64,000 bases of DNA from Paenibacillus alvei DSM 29. GTDB taxonomy: Bacteria > Bacillota > Bacilli > Paenibacillales > Paenibacillaceae. The position numbers were made by a program, and so were the translations under genes. The DNA is taken from NCBI RefSeq assembly GCF_000293805.1, contig NZ_AMBZ01000001.1:710001-774000 (forward strand). Reading direction: 5' to 3'. Positions 7,931 through 17,046 of this stretch are shown here, in pieces; the first letter of the stretch is position 1, and every line of letters starts with the position of its first letter. Below the pieces are notes generated by a model. It saw nothing but the letters and a program-made list of their open reading frames with translations. It was not told the DNA's origin and ran no database searches.

Positions 7931-9787
7931 CTACATACTAAGCTCCAATTCCCTCTTCAATTCTTCCACATACTCGACTGAGCCCGTGACAATCAAGCGA
8001 TCTCCAAGTCGAAGCGCTGTATCCCCGTGCGGAACGATCGAATCCTGCTCCCGGAATAAGCGAACAAAAATAACATCTCCCGTGAATGGGAACGAACGAA
8101 TCCGCATGCCGTTATACTTGCGGTTGTTCAAATTGATCTGATACAGTGATGTCTCCTGATTCGTCAGGATCCGAATGACACTTGGCGATTCAATTAATGC
8201 CTGAAGCAGCGTCTTCGCGGAGAACAATGCAGAAAATACGTCGATATCGCGATTGCGCAGCGACTGTTCCAATTGCGGTGATGCTACTGCCGCGATAACA
8301 CGTTCAACTCCTGCAGCCTGTGCCCATACCGCCAGCTCGGCATTGCGACGCTCCTCGCCGGTCGCAAAGACGATAAGATCCGCATCCAAAACTCCGGATC
8401 TCTCCAGCGTATGCGGAGAATAATCCGGAATATTTGCAACAGCCTGCAAGGAAGACGAATGACCATTCATTTCTTCATCGGTATCCTCTGCCGTGCGATA
8501 CATGGCTGCTTCATACAGGTTCTCGTTCAGATCCCGCATGGCCAGCATCGTCATCTGGTTGGCTCCGACAAAAGCAATCTTCTTCCGTGTCTCCACCTGC
8601 TTTACGCCCGGGAAGATCTTCTTGAAGCCAATGGGTGAGATGATACTCGCAATTACTGCGACAAGGATAAGCGCTCCCGACATGCGAGCATCGATGATTT
8701 CAAGCCGCTCGCCGATCTTCGCCGCTGCAATAACAAGCGACAGCGTGGATGTCAGCAGGAACCCGGCTGCAAGAGTTGTTCGCATATCATACCAGCGTTT
8801 CAGGACGAGCGATGGCAATACCTTGGACAACAACAGCGCCAAGAACAGCAGCGGAATTAAAATGTAGATCGACGTATCGCCGAACAAGCCGAGAAGATCC
8901 ATTTCCGCTCCAACCATAACGAAGAAGATCGGAATAAAGAAGCCATAACCAAAGGAATCCAGCTTTTGCACCAAATCATGGTTCGGCGACAACAGGGAAA
9001 CTAGTACCCCTGCTAGGAAAGCTCCTAAAATATTTTCAGCGCCAAGTGTTTCCGACAATGCTACAAGCACCATCATTAAGGTGAAGACGGCACGAATGCC
9101 AATCTGCACTGTTCCTGTAGACAACGCTGCAAGGAACGAGCGGTTTTTGAACCGTTTGCCGACAAAGAAGAACAGCACGCCCACCGCAAACAACAAAAGA
9201 AGCAGCCAGGAATTCGTTCCTTCCTCTCCGTAAATCGCTGCAAAAACCGCGAGCAAAACCATCGTGACCAAGTCGGCAATAACGGCAACAAGGAGAATTA
9301 TTTGCCCAATATTGGTCTTCATAATATGAACATCCTTCAAGGTTGGCACGACGACGCCAAGGGATATAGTCGAAATAATCAACGTCATCAAGAAGGCATT
9401 ATCAATGAATCCGGCTGACACGAATAAATAGGACAGTCCCAATGACAATACGAACAGCAGCGCAAATATGATGAACGATGTCCCTAGCGGATGCGGCGCT
9501 GTTTTTCCGCTCTCAAGCACCTCACGCTTTTTGTTCCCTACAAATGCTGCGAAATCGATCTCTAAGCCGCTCAAGAACATTAGAAAAATAAGCCCGAGTG
9601 TGGATAGCATAGACAGCCATTGATCCGGCTGAATGATGTCAAGACCGCTCTTCCCGATAATAAGCCCGACAACAATTTCCGCGACGACGACAGGAATAAT
9701 CGCCAGTCTAAGCCGATGCAGGACGATTGGCGTCAGGAAGGCAACAACTAGGACAATAACTAATGATGTTAACGAATGATGATCCAA
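7931..9787 (-). CDS. Cation:proton antiporter, CPA2/Kef type with RCK domains
   Basis: This 618-residue membrane exchanger has about twelve hydrophobic spans in residues 1-390 (Na+/H+ exchanger fold). A cytoplasmic RCK/TrkA_N-like domain follows from about 395 (KKIAFVGANQMTMLAMRDL) and a TrkA_C domain at about 535-615 (RLGDRLIVTGSVEYVEEL). The RCK_N nucleotide motif is degenerate: GANQMT stands where GxGxxG is usual, so NAD(H) control may be lost while ligand sensing by TrkA_C remains. Relatives exchange K+ or Na+ for H+. The start has GAGGAACTGG before the ATG. It is monocistronic with its own terminator. Confidence 0.9.
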   Translation of the reverse strand: MDHHSLTSLVIVLVVAFLTPIVLHRLRLAIIPVVVAEIVVGLIIGKSGLDIIQPDQWLSMLSTLGLIFLMFLSGLEIDFAAFVGNKKREVLESGKTAPHPLGTSFIIFALLFVLSLGLSYLFVSAGFIDNAFLMTLIISTISLGVVVPTLKDVHIMKTNIGQIILLVAVIADLVTMVLLAVFAAIYGEEGTNSWLLLLLFAVGVLFFFVGKRFKNRSFLAALSTGTVQIGIRAVFTLMMVLVALSETLGAENILGAFLAGVLVSLLSPNHDLVQKLDSFGYGFFIPIFFVMVGAEMDLLGLFGDTSIYILIPLLFLALLLSKVLPSLVLKRWYDMRTTLAAGFLLTSTLSLVIAAAKIGERLEIIDARMSGALILVAVIASIISPIGFKKIFPGVKQVETRKKIAFVGANQMTMLAMRDLNENLYEAAMYRTAEDTDEEMNGHSSSLQAVANIPDYSPHTLERSGVLDADLIVFATGEERRNAELAVWAQAAGVERVIAAVASPQLEQSLRNRDIDVFSALFSAKTLLQALIESPSVIRILTNQETSLYQINLNNRKYNGMRIRSFPFTGDVIFVRLFREQDSIVPHGDTALRLGDRLIVTGSVEYVEELKRELELSM

Positions 9788-9983
9788 TCCAGTTCCTCCT
9801 TACTCTAAAGCTTCATGCGTCCCCTAGTGCAACATCATGAAACAATGATTGAAAATGTACATTTTTGCTTTCCATTTCATAGATCAATATGAGCTATGAC
9901 CTCTTGTTGCACGCTTGCATCCTGGATCAAATCGGTTCATACTTAAATGATGAACATGCTTTACTGATGAAAGGAGCAACCCC

Positions 9984-10556
9984 ATGCAACAGGAAACGTT
10001 AGAACTATTCCGCACGCTGACGGAATTCCCTTCCGCTCCCGGCTTCGAACGGGAACTGCGTGCCTTGGTAAAAACCGAATTATCCAAATATACAGATGAA
10101 TTCGTGCACGATGCGCTAGGCAGTGTCTTTGGCGTTATGCGCGGCGACGAGCAAGGCCCTCGCGTCATGGTAGCCGGACATTTGGATGAAGTCGGCTTCA
10201 TGATTACGCAAATTACACCGAACGGTATGTTGAAGTTTCAACCGCTCGGCGGATGGTGGGGACAAGTCGTCCTAGCCCAGCAGGTTGAGGTTATTACTCC
10301 TAACGGCCCGCTTCCAGGCGTTGTAGGCTCTATTCCGAAGCATCTGCTTGATGAAGCTACAGCGAACAAGCCTGTAGATGTGAAGCATATGTACATCGAC
10401 ATCGGTGCAGACAGCCGCGAAGAGGCTGAACAGGCAGGCGTTCGCCCAGGTCAGCAAATCGTTCCGGTTTGCAAGTTCACTCCACTGCTTAATCCTAAAA
10501 AATTATGGCTAAAGCATGGGACAACCGTTATGGCGTCGGCCTTGCTATTGAATTAA
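9984..10556 (+). CDS. M42 family metallopeptidase, N-terminal part (frameshifted)
   Basis: This is the first half of a glutamyl/leucyl aminopeptidase of the M42 (YsdC/FrvX, PepA-like) family, a cytoplasmic enzyme built as a tetrahedral dodecamer. The metal-binding [10 protein letters not shown] segment gives H66 and D68. The reading frame is intact up to NPKK near codon 173, then leaves the family sequence ([17 protein letters not shown]) and stops. The next frame continues the protein exactly. Restoring one A to the A6 run at 10497-10502 gives [15 protein letters not shown] and a normal protein of about 359 residues. AAAGGAG stands 8 nt before the ATG. Confidence 0.9.
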   Translation: MQQETLELFRTLTEFPSAPGFERELRALVKTELSKYTDEFVHDALGSVFGVMRGDEQGPRVMVAGHLDEVGFMITQITPNGMLKFQPLGGWWGQVVLAQQVEVITPNGPLPGVVGSIPKHLLDEATANKPVDVKHMYIDIGADSREEAEQAGVRPGQQIVPVCKFTPLLNPKKLWLKHGTTVMASALLLN

Positions 10557-11062
10557 TGAAGGAGCTTCATCGTGAGCAATTCAAGCTGCCGAACACCTTG
10601 TTCTGCGGTGCAACTGTTCAGGAGGAGGTTGGTCTTCGCGGTGCGCGCACATCTGCCAACTTGATTCAGCCGGATATCTTCTACGCGCTGGACTGCAGTG
10701 CTGCGAATGATATGACTGGAGATGTGAATTCCTTCGGCCATCTCGGCAAGGGCGCATTGCTTCGCATTCTCGATCCAACGATGATTACGCATCGCGGCCT
10801 AGTAGAGTTTATCCAAGATATTGCGGATACGTATCGCATCCCTTATCAATATTTTGTCTCCCCAGGCGGAACAGATGCAGGCCAAGTGCATTTAAGCAAT
10901 AAAGGCGTGCCTTCTACCGTAATTGGCGTATGCGGACGCTATATCCATACACCAGCATCCATCGTTCATACTGACGATATTGATGCAGCCAAGGAACTTC
11001 TTGTTCAATTGGTGAAGCATACAGACCGTACAACATACAACACGATCGTGGAACGTTCGTAA
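10505..11062 (+). CDS. M42 family metallopeptidase, C-terminal part (frameshifted)
   Basis: This is the second half of the gene that starts at 9984. It carries the remaining active-site residues: D6 in KAWDNRYG, E40-E41 in [10 protein letters not shown]63 in YALDCSA, the GGTDAGQ segment and the final metal histidine in IVHTDD. The ATG at 10505 has no ribosome site of its own and corresponds to an internal Met of intact M42 proteins, so it is not a separate gene. All catalytic residues survive across the two frames, and the break is one base short in an A run. A sequencing error is therefore more likely than a pseudogene. Programmed or transcriptional slippage at the A6 run is the less likely alternative. 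Confidence 0.9.
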   Translation: MAKAWDNRYGVGLAIELMKELHREQFKLPNTLFCGATVQEEVGLRGARTSANLIQPDIFYALDCSAANDMTGDVNSFGHLGKGALLRILDPTMITHRGLVEFIQDIADTYRIPYQYFVSPGGTDAGQVHLSNKGVPSTVIGVCGRYIHTPASIVHTDDIDAAKELLVQLVKHTDRTTYNTIVERS

Positions 11063-11071
11063 CGCTATTTC

Positions 11072-11371
11072 TTAAACCAAATCGGCTGGATGTAAACGAG
11101 GTTGTACATAAGTCGATGCAACGAGAGCGCAGCCCTGTTCCCTGAACAGCAGCTGCGCTCTTTGTTGTATGGCCTCATTCCAGCCCAAGCTATATAGTTC
11201 ATTTCGCATAATGAAGCTCGTCCAGCCCTGAGAAATAGTTCGTACTGATCTCCTATTCCACTCCTCTCCCAGACTGGCTATGCATAGTATATGGGAATGT
11301 TCATATGCCCATTCACATTCTGATATGCTGTATATTCGAATCCCCTCTTCATTCAACTGCCATATCTCCAC
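11072..11371 (-). CDS. Hypothetical 99-residue protein
   Basis: I recognise no family. The frame starts at a GTG at 11371 and ends close to the M42 stop. The translation looks globular (SECEWAYEHSHILCIA, WNRRSVRTIS, SFIMRNELYSLGWNEAI, CALVASTYVQPRL), with one Cys in each half and many aromatics, which is unusual for a random frame. Against it are the weak ribosome site and the terminator-like hairpin at 11125-11165 inside the frame. It may be a short protein conserved next to the peptidase, or chance. Confidence 0.4.
   Translation of the reverse strand: MEIWQLNEEGIRIYSISECEWAYEHSHILCIASLGEEWNRRSVRTISQGWTSFIMRNELYSLGWNEAIQQRAQLLFREQGCALVASTYVQPRLHPADLV
11125..11165 (+). terminator. Probable terminator after the M42 peptidase
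   Basis: GAGCGCAGC (11125-11133) pairs with GCTGCGCTC (11152-11160), with an inner CTGTTC/GAACAG stem, then TTTGTTG. It lies 63 nt past the peptidase stop. Confidence 0.6.
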
Positions 11372-11433
11372 ATTCAGCTAAATAAATATTCATGTGCTCG
11401 TTCCTCCTTGGCAGGTGAATCGTCTCGCGGTAC

Positions 11434-11479
11434 ACTGAAACATAAAGCTAGTGTTCCATCGATATATACTGAAACATAA
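11434..11479. repeat. Two direct copies of ACTGAAACATAA
   Basis: The 12-nt word occurs at 11434-11445 and 11468-11479, 34 bp apart, in the 246-nt gap before msrA. Apart from this repeat I see no clear promoter there. It could be a paired regulator site for msrA. Confidence 0.5.
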
Positions 11480-11617
11480 CGGCGTTCGCGTGGTTATGCT
11501 CTACACGCATCGGTCTATGATTTCAAATCATCCAATGCTCCATATTCATTTTTCTTCTTATAGCAGACTTCAAAAAGACAATCACATAATCTAATAACTA
11601 GAACCGGGAGGGCAACT

Positions 11618-12205
11618 ATGATGACAACGCCTGCTGATCAATCTACATTCGGGGAGTCGAAAGCACAAAATAATAGGACGGAAATTGCCACCTTCGCTGG
11701 TGGATGCTTCTGGTGTATGGTGAAGCCATTTGACCAGTGGGATGGCGTACATCGCGTCATATCTGGCTATACAGGAGGACATATTCCGAATCCGACGTAT
11801 GAGCAGGTCAAATCACAAACGAGCGGGCATCTGGAGGCGGTACAAATCACATACGATCCGGACATCATCTCCTATCATACAATGCTGGAGCTGTACTGGG
11901 CACAAATCGATCCAACCGATGAGGGCGGCCAATTCCAGGATCGCGGTGAATCGTATACAACAGCTATCTTTGTGCATAGTGAGGAGCAGCGCCAACTAGC
12001 TGAAGCATCCAAGTTGGCTCTTGCGGAAAGCGGGCGCTTCGACAAGCCTATCGTGACGCCAATACGTGATGCTGCCCCCTTCTATCCTGCAGAAGACTAT
12101 CATCAAGACTACTATCGCAAGGATCCGGAGCATTATAAGGAAGATCGCGCCAAATCAGGACGCGACGAATTCATTTCTCAATATTGGATAGCAACGGATA
12201 AATAA
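11618..12205 (+). CDS. msrA: Peptide-methionine (S)-S-oxide reductase
   Basis: MsrA reduces the S-epimer of methionine sulfoxide in proteins, using thioredoxin. The signature [11 protein letters not shown] gives the catalytic C30 with C33 as a possible resolving residue; there is no C-terminal cysteine pair. [17 protein letters not shown] and [16 protein letters not shown] are classic MsrA segments. The 195-residue length is normal, with an N-terminal extension of about 20 residues. GGGAGG stands 7 nt before the ATG. It is not fused or linked to msrB. A free-methionine sulfoxide reductase (32358-32849) is elsewhere in the window. Confidence 0.96.
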   Translation: MMTTPADQSTFGESKAQNNRTEIATFAGGCFWCMVKPFDQWDGVHRVISGYTGGHIPNPTYEQVKSQTSGHLEAVQITYDPDIISYHTMLELYWAQIDPTDEGGQFQDRGESYTTAIFVHSEEQRQLAEASKLALAESGRFDKPIVTPIRDAAPFYPAEDYHQDYYRKDPEHYKEDRAKSGRDEFISQYWIATDK

Positions 12206-12282
12206 GCGTGTTCTAGAATTGAAATCATGTTGGTTCGATATGTAATGAAACGGAGGAACGAGCGATCGATACGGAACAATTT

Positions 12283-13626
12283 GTGCGGGACTTTACCCAA
12301 TTGGTACCACGCCAAACAATGGCCGATGGCGCGGGAGCAGAAGATTTCAAGCCTATTGAAAGCATTACAGGATACGTGCTGCCCGATAATTTCAAGCAAT
12401 TATATAGCATGCATAACGGCGAACGGCCTGGCGAGCATCTGTTGATGCTAGGGTTCTACTGGTTGACCCTGCAAAATATTGAATATGAAATCCGTCTTCA
12501 ACTAGAGATTGCCGCCGATTATGAGTTTGACACGATCTCGTACCAGAAGGATCATATCCAAGAGGTCACTTGGAATCCCGGCTGGATTCCGTTTGCTGCC
12601 GATGGTTCTGGCAATTTCATCGAGCTTGATCTTGCACCTGGCCCAAAAGGCACAAAGGGACAGATTATTAGCTGTGGCCGTGATGAACAAGAAATGGTCG
12701 TCATTGCCGATTCGCTGGAATCCTTTTATTCCTTTATCCTTGAGCAGTTCCAGGCAGGGCGCTGCGGTTACGATCAAGAGAATCAGCACGTTCTATGGAA
12801 AACAGGCCATTTGTTCGATGAATTGAAGGAGCTTCTACTTCCCTCTGACGGTACGAATGAAGCAGATTTTACTAACTGGTGGAGTCACTTGGATGCACAA
12901 TGGAAACAGGAAATCATGCGCGTCCTCGGCAAAGAACCAAGCTCCTTCACACAAATCAAGGCTGTACGTTTCTTTTTTGTATGCGACGAGGAAATTACTG
13001 ACCTGTCGCCCCTCTCTACATTCAAAAACATCAGAGAATTGTGCCTGCTTCGCCAATCGATCCAAGACATCAGCCCGATTATGACTTTGGTAGATTTAAA
13101 AAAGCTTAGTCTAGCGCAAATGCCGTCGATTACGGACATTTCGCCATTGGCATCGCTTCCTGCATTGCAGGAGCTCAGCTTGTATAAGTCTGGCGTATCG
13201 GATATTCAATCACTGTCCCAGTTCCCAGTTCTTAAGAAGATAGGGCTGGAAGGCTTGCAGCTGGATTCGCTGGAACCACTCTCTCAGTGCAAAAAATTGC
13301 AGGAATTGTCCCTCTCCCATATCCCTGAGTCTGCGTATGAAGTGCTCTCTCGCCTCAAAAATATGAAGCAGTTGGAGATAGAGGGAACGGTCAGGAACAT
13401 TGATTTCTTAGCAAATATGAAGAAGCTCGTGTCGTTGAAATTAGAAAAGGCGGAAGATGGCTGCTATGATATATTGGCGACGCTGCCGAAGTTGAAACAT
13501 ATTACTTGCTCGTATGAGATGTTCCAAGCGACGCATTCTCTATTCGGGCAGAAGATCCATTATACGTTGATGGGCAACACGACAGAGTCTGAATTACAAG
13601 AATATAGTGATTACGTCTTGAATTGA
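12283..13626 (+). CDS. SMI1/KNR4-domain protein with leucine-rich repeats
   Basis: The first 150 residues form an SMI1/KNR4 (SUKH) domain, with typical stretches GYVLPDNFKQLYSMHNGERPG and WIPFAADGSGNFIELDLAPG. A linker follows, then about eight short leucine-rich repeats from about 225 to 420 (ITDLSPLSTFKNIRELCL, ISPIMTLVDLKKLSL, ISPLASLPALQELSL). SUKH proteins are often immunity proteins against polymorphic toxins in bacteria; LRRs add a binding surface. No toxin gene is adjacent. The only standard start is the GTG at 12283, but it lies 26 nt from the GGAGG (12252-12256). An ATC at 12265 is exactly 8 nt from it and would yield a natural N-terminus (xDTEQFVRDF). Confidence 0.85.
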   Translation: MRDFTQLVPRQTMADGAGAEDFKPIESITGYVLPDNFKQLYSMHNGERPGEHLLMLGFYWLTLQNIEYEIRLQLEIAADYEFDTISYQKDHIQEVTWNPGWIPFAADGSGNFIELDLAPGPKGTKGQIISCGRDEQEMVVIADSLESFYSFILEQFQAGRCGYDQENQHVLWKTGHLFDELKELLLPSDGTNEADFTNWWSHLDAQWKQEIMRVLGKEPSSFTQIKAVRFFFVCDEEITDLSPLSTFKNIRELCLLRQSIQDISPIMTLVDLKKLSLAQMPSITDISPLASLPALQELSLYKSGVSDIQSLSQFPVLKKIGLEGLQLDSLEPLSQCKKLQELSLSHIPESAYEVLSRLKNMKQLEIEGTVRNIDFLANMKKLVSLKLEKAEDGCYDILATLPKLKHITCSYEMFQATHSLFGQKIHYTLMGNTTESELQEYSDYVLN

Positions 13627-13662
13627 CAAGGACGACTGAATTTCATAGAGACGAAAGAATAT

Positions 13663-13704
13663 AAAAACAGCAGTCCGCATGTTCATGCTGGGACTGCTGT
13701 TTTT
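13663..13704. terminator. Bidirectional terminator
   Basis: AAAAACAGCAGTCC (13663-13676) pairs with GGACTGCTGTTTTT (13691-13704); a small inner GCAT/ATGC stem tops the hairpin. It serves the convergent SMI1/LRR and ddh genes. Confidence 0.9.
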
Positions 13705-13725
13705 TGTAGATTCCTATCCTATATA

Positions 13726-14700
13726 TTACAGCAATTCCTTGCGGAGCTGCTCTGGAGACTTCGGAGACAACAAGCCGAATGGAATGTCGAATACAGTGCG
13801 AGCACCGGATTCACCGCGTTTTGCCAGACGAGATACGGCACGTGCATAAGCAACGAGCACGCTAGCTGTGAACTCAGGGTTGCTGCCCAGATTCAAGCCG
13901 AACTCCATAATTTGTGACGTGCCTTCACCTGTTACGCCGCTGCGGAATACGAGACCGCCATGCGGCATTGCAGAATGGTTCGCCTTCAACTCTTCTTCAC
14001 TGATGAAGTTCACGATTGTATCGTAATCTGCGAAGTAGTTCGGCATAGATTTGATTTCTTGCTCGATGCGAGCTTTATCAGCGCCTTCTTCTGCTACAAC
14101 AAAGCATTCACGAAGGTGCTTCTCGCGAGTGGACAATTCAGGGTTTTCCCCTTGGCGTACCCTCGTTACAGCTTCCTCGGAAGGAATTGTGTACTGCACA
14201 CCGTTCTTAACGCCCTCTACACGGCGGATCGCATCGGAGTGTCCTTGGCTCACGCCACGTCCCCAAAATGTATATTCATTGCCTTCTGGAAGCACGGATT
14301 CGAACAACAGACGGTTCAAGGAGAATACACCTGGATCCCAGCCTGTCGAAATGACAGCTACATGTCCGTTCGCTTGTGCAGCTTCATCTACAGATGCAAA
14401 ATATTCTGGGATACGCGCGTGCGTATCAAAGCTGTCTACGGTGTTGAACATGCGTGCAAGTTCAGGACCTTGCTCTGGAAGATCTGTTGCAGAACCTCCG
14501 CACAAGATCATAACATCTACTCTATCTTTGTAAGATTCCGCATCGTTGAGCGAGATGACAGGAACCTCTGCTTGAATGGATTCTGGGCTGCGACGAGTGA
14601 AAATACCTACAAGTTCCATATCTGAATTTTGGCGGATCGACTTCTCTACGCCCTTACCTAAGTTACCGTAACCTACAATACCTATACGAATGGATGACAT
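13726..14700 (-). CDS. ddh: meso-diaminopimelate D-dehydrogenase
   Basis: This NADP-dependent enzyme makes meso-diaminopimelate from tetrahydrodipicolinate in a single step, supplying lysine and peptidoglycan. The Rossmann motif is IGIVGYGNLGKGVE at the N-terminus. Further family segments are ISTGWDPGVFSLNRLLFE, FWGRGVSQGHSDAIRRVEGV, MPHGGLVFRSG and GLNLGSNPEFTASVLVAYARA. The protein is 324 residues (the family is about 320-330). I start at the ATG at 14700 because GAGGAG lies 7 nt upstream; the open frame runs 10 codons further without a ribosome site. It is monocistronic, convergent with the SMI1/LRR gene. Confidence 0.95.
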   Translation of the reverse strand: MSSIRIGIVGYGNLGKGVEKSIRQNSDMELVGIFTRRSPESIQAEVPVISLNDAESYKDRVDVMILCGGSATDLPEQGPELARMFNTVDSFDTHARIPEYFASVDEAAQANGHVAVISTGWDPGVFSLNRLLFESVLPEGNEYTFWGRGVSQGHSDAIRRVEGVKNGVQYTIPSEEAVTRVRQGENPELSTREKHLRECFVVAEEGADKARIEQEIKSMPNYFADYDTIVNFISEEELKANHSAMPHGGLVFRSGVTGEGTSQIMEFGLNLGSNPEFTASVLVAYARAVSRLAKRGESGARTVFDIPFGLLSPKSPEQLRKELL

Positions 14701-14821
14701 GAGGTTGCTCCTCTCTATTTCTGAAATCATGGACTAGTATAATATATAAAGCAGATTTGCACAAAATGACATAGATTATTCGCCAAACTTGTTGCATTCT
14801 GCTGCTACTTCTCTGTAGCTG

Positions 14822-16261
14822 TCATTTCGTAGGGAAGCTAAACACAATACGCGCTCCCCCGCCTGGCACGTGCTCTGCTCGTATTCGCCCGCCATGCTTG
14901 ACCATAATCAGCTTGGCCATATACAGCCCTAGTCCTGAATGCCCTTGATATTGCGAGCGCGAGGCGTCTCCTTGAACGAACTTGTCAAATATGGAGTCCA
15001 GCATATGTGCCGGGAATCCCGTTCCCGTATCCGTAATCGACATCTGCAGTTCACGTGCTCTCCATTCTGCCTCCCAGATAATTGCGCCTCCCGCTGGAGT
15101 GAAGCGAAGGCTGTTCGCAAGCAGGTTGTCCATAAGCTGTCTCAATCGATCCCCGTCGAGGAGCAGCGTTCCCTCCGCCTGCCGATCTGCAGGTGGACGA
15201 CAGCAGAATTCAATCTGCTGCTCCGCGCACATTCGGTGCATATCCTGTGCAGTCTCCTCCATGAAGCGATTAATATCAATTGGCTTACAATTCAAGCTGA
15301 ACTGTGGAGACTCCATTTCTGATACCAGATTCATTTCCTGCACGAGACGGACAGCCCGCTTCGTATTCTTATCGATCGTAGACAAATATCGCTCCAGACG
15401 ATCAGGGCGATTCATCCCGCCATCCAGCAATCCTTCTACATGACCTTGCACGATCGCAAGCGGAGTACGCAGATCATGAGCCAGTGCAGCAACCATCTCG
15501 CGCCGCCGCTGCTCCATCTTCCACTCGCGCTGCAATGACAAATAGAGTTCACGCCTCATCTCGTCGAAAGCCTTCATAAGTTGTGCCATTTCAGAGGTGC
15601 CTTCATAAGAGAAGCTAAAGTCTAGATCCCGCTGCTGTACCCGCCTGGTGCCTTCAATTAACTCTTCAATCGGGCGGCTCAGCTCACGGCCAAATCTTTT
15701 GCCGAACAACCAAGAAAATAAAATAACAAAAAGAAAGGGCACAAATAGAACTCCTATAACTAGGAATCCAAAATAGGGTCTTAGCTTGGATTTCTCAGTG
15801 ACACCAGCAGACAGTATATAGTTGAGGATGACCGCACCTTGCAATTCCTCCTCTTGATTTATGATCGGCAATACGTTGCGGGCATGTCCCATACCTGTCA
15901 TTCCACTTGCCTTGAGAAGCTGAATCAGCTCCCGCCCACCGCGTACTTTCGGGTCGGTCAGCGACCCATACACATACTTCCCTTTACGATCAACAACCGC
16001 GTAGCGCATGCCCTTCTCATCTATCAGTTGTTCGAGGCGCGCCTGATTCCCCTTATTCAGTAAGCGATCTCCTTCTGTTTCTACTAACTTACGTATGGAC
16101 GGAATTTTCTTTTCGTAGTAATTGGCCGGCCTGAATGTGCCGCTATCATAGGATTGAAGCCATATGAAGCCTCCCCACACGACAATTGTAAATACCAGAC
16201 TCGCTCCAATTACCCATACAAAGTAAGTAATAAACTGACGCTTAAAGGAGTGCATCCTCAT
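14822..16261 (-). CDS. Sensor histidine kinase (HAMP, HisKA, HATPase)
   Basis: This is the membrane sensor of a two-component pair. It has an N-terminal span, an extracytoplasmic domain of about 130 residues, a second span (LVIGVLFVPFLFVILFSWLF) and a HAMP linker. The dimerisation helix carries the phospho-acceptor H262 in ALAHDLRTPLAIVQGH. The ATPase domain shows N box DNLLANSLRF, G1 DTGTGFP and G2 GHSGLGLYMAK. The ATG at 16261 overlaps the regulator's stop (ATGA), so the two genes are translationally coupled. An in-frame ATG at 16276 is an alternative. The signal is unknown. Confidence 0.93.
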   Translation of the reverse strand: MRMHSFKRQFITYFVWVIGASLVFTIVVWGGFIWLQSYDSGTFRPANYYEKKIPSIRKLVETEGDRLLNKGNQARLEQLIDEKGMRYAVVDRKGKYVYGSLTDPKVRGGRELIQLLKASGMTGMGHARNVLPIINQEEELQGAVILNYILSAGVTEKSKLRPYFGFLVIGVLFVPFLFVILFSWLFGKRFGRELSRPIEELIEGTRRVQQRDLDFSFSYEGTSEMAQLMKAFDEMRRELYLSLQREWKMEQRRREMVAALAHDLRTPLAIVQGHVEGLLDGGMNRPDRLERYLSTIDKNTKRAVRLVQEMNLVSEMESPQFSLNCKPIDINRFMEETAQDMHRMCAEQQIEFCCRPPADRQAEGTLLLDGDRLRQLMDNLLANSLRFTPAGGAIIWEAEWRARELQMSITDTGTGFPAHMLDSIFDKFVQGDASRSQYQGHSGLGLYMAKLIMVKHGGRIRAEHVPGGGARIVFSFPTK

Positions 16262-16965
16262 TCCTGCACCTTCCATTTATAGCCGATGCCCCATACGGTT
16301 TCGACCCAGCGGGACTGTGCATGGGCTGCTGCCATCTTCGCTCGAATGTTTTTCACATGCTCAGTTACAGTTGTATCGTCTCCAAGAGCTTCTATGCCCC
16401 ATATTTGCTCATAAATATGCTCGCGAGAAAATACTTGTCCCGGATGGAATGCAAGCAGCTCCACAATTGCAAATTCACGGTTCGTTAGCGGCAATCGCTT
16501 CCCTTCGCAGCGAAGCTCCCTACCCTTTGCATCGACTATAAACACACCATATGTAAGTATCCCCTCATGATGATCCTGCCTCTGCAAATGACGGCGTTCC
16601 CTTCTCAGATGCGCTTCGATGCGAGCCTTCAACTCACGCATGCTGAATGGCTTGATCATATAATCATCGCCGCCTGCTGCCAACCCGTATATCCGATCCG
16701 CCTCACTTACTCTCGCACTAACAAATAGAATAGGACAAGTGACAATATCTCTAACCTGCCTGCACCATTCCACCCCATCCGTACCCGGCATCATCACATC
16801 AAGTACAATCATATCCGGCATCTGTTTCGTAATAAGCTGCTGAGCTTGCTCGGCATGATGTGCCGTGCGTACCGTGTATCCGGCATCCTCCAGTGAATCA
16901 CGCACGAACACCGTCATTTCTTCCTCATCATCTACAAGCAATATATTGATTTCTGACCGTTCCAT
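16258..16965 (-). CDS. OmpR-family response regulator
   Basis: This is the partner of the downstream kinase. The receiver domain has the acidic pair D12-D13, phospho-acceptor D56 in IVLDVMMPG, the S/T switch in FVSAR, and K105 in YMIKPFS. An OmpR-type winged helix follows (REFAIVELLAFHPGQVFSR; TVTEHVKNIRAKM). I start at the ATG at 16965, preceded by GGGAGAG; the open frame runs 13 codons upstream without a site. The 5' region holds a striking 16-bp-period tandem repeat (17047-17190), which may be a regulator-binding array shared with the divergent L,D-transpeptidase gene. Confidence 0.94.
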   Translation of the reverse strand: MERSEINILLVDDEEEMTVFVRDSLEDAGYTVRTAHHAEQAQQLITKQMPDMIVLDVMMPGTDGVEWCRQVRDIVTCPILFVSARVSEADRIYGLAAGGDDYMIKPFSMRELKARIEAHLRRERRHLQRQDHHEGILTYGVFIVDAKGRELRCEGKRLPLTNREFAIVELLAFHPGQVFSREHIYEQIWGIEALGDDTTVTEHVKNIRAKMAAAHAQSRWVETVWGIGYKWKVQE

Positions 16966-17046
16966 GCTTCTGCTCTCCCTCTTCCTTGCAGTACAAGATT
17001 GCATTTCTGTACGAGTTATCTCTATTCCTCTTCAGAAATTACTCCT

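Noticed and set aside
9984-11062. Two separate peptidase genes, or a pseudogene
   Set aside because: The second frame has no ribosome site and continues the first exactly; all catalytic residues are retained, so a one-base error is the simpler reading.
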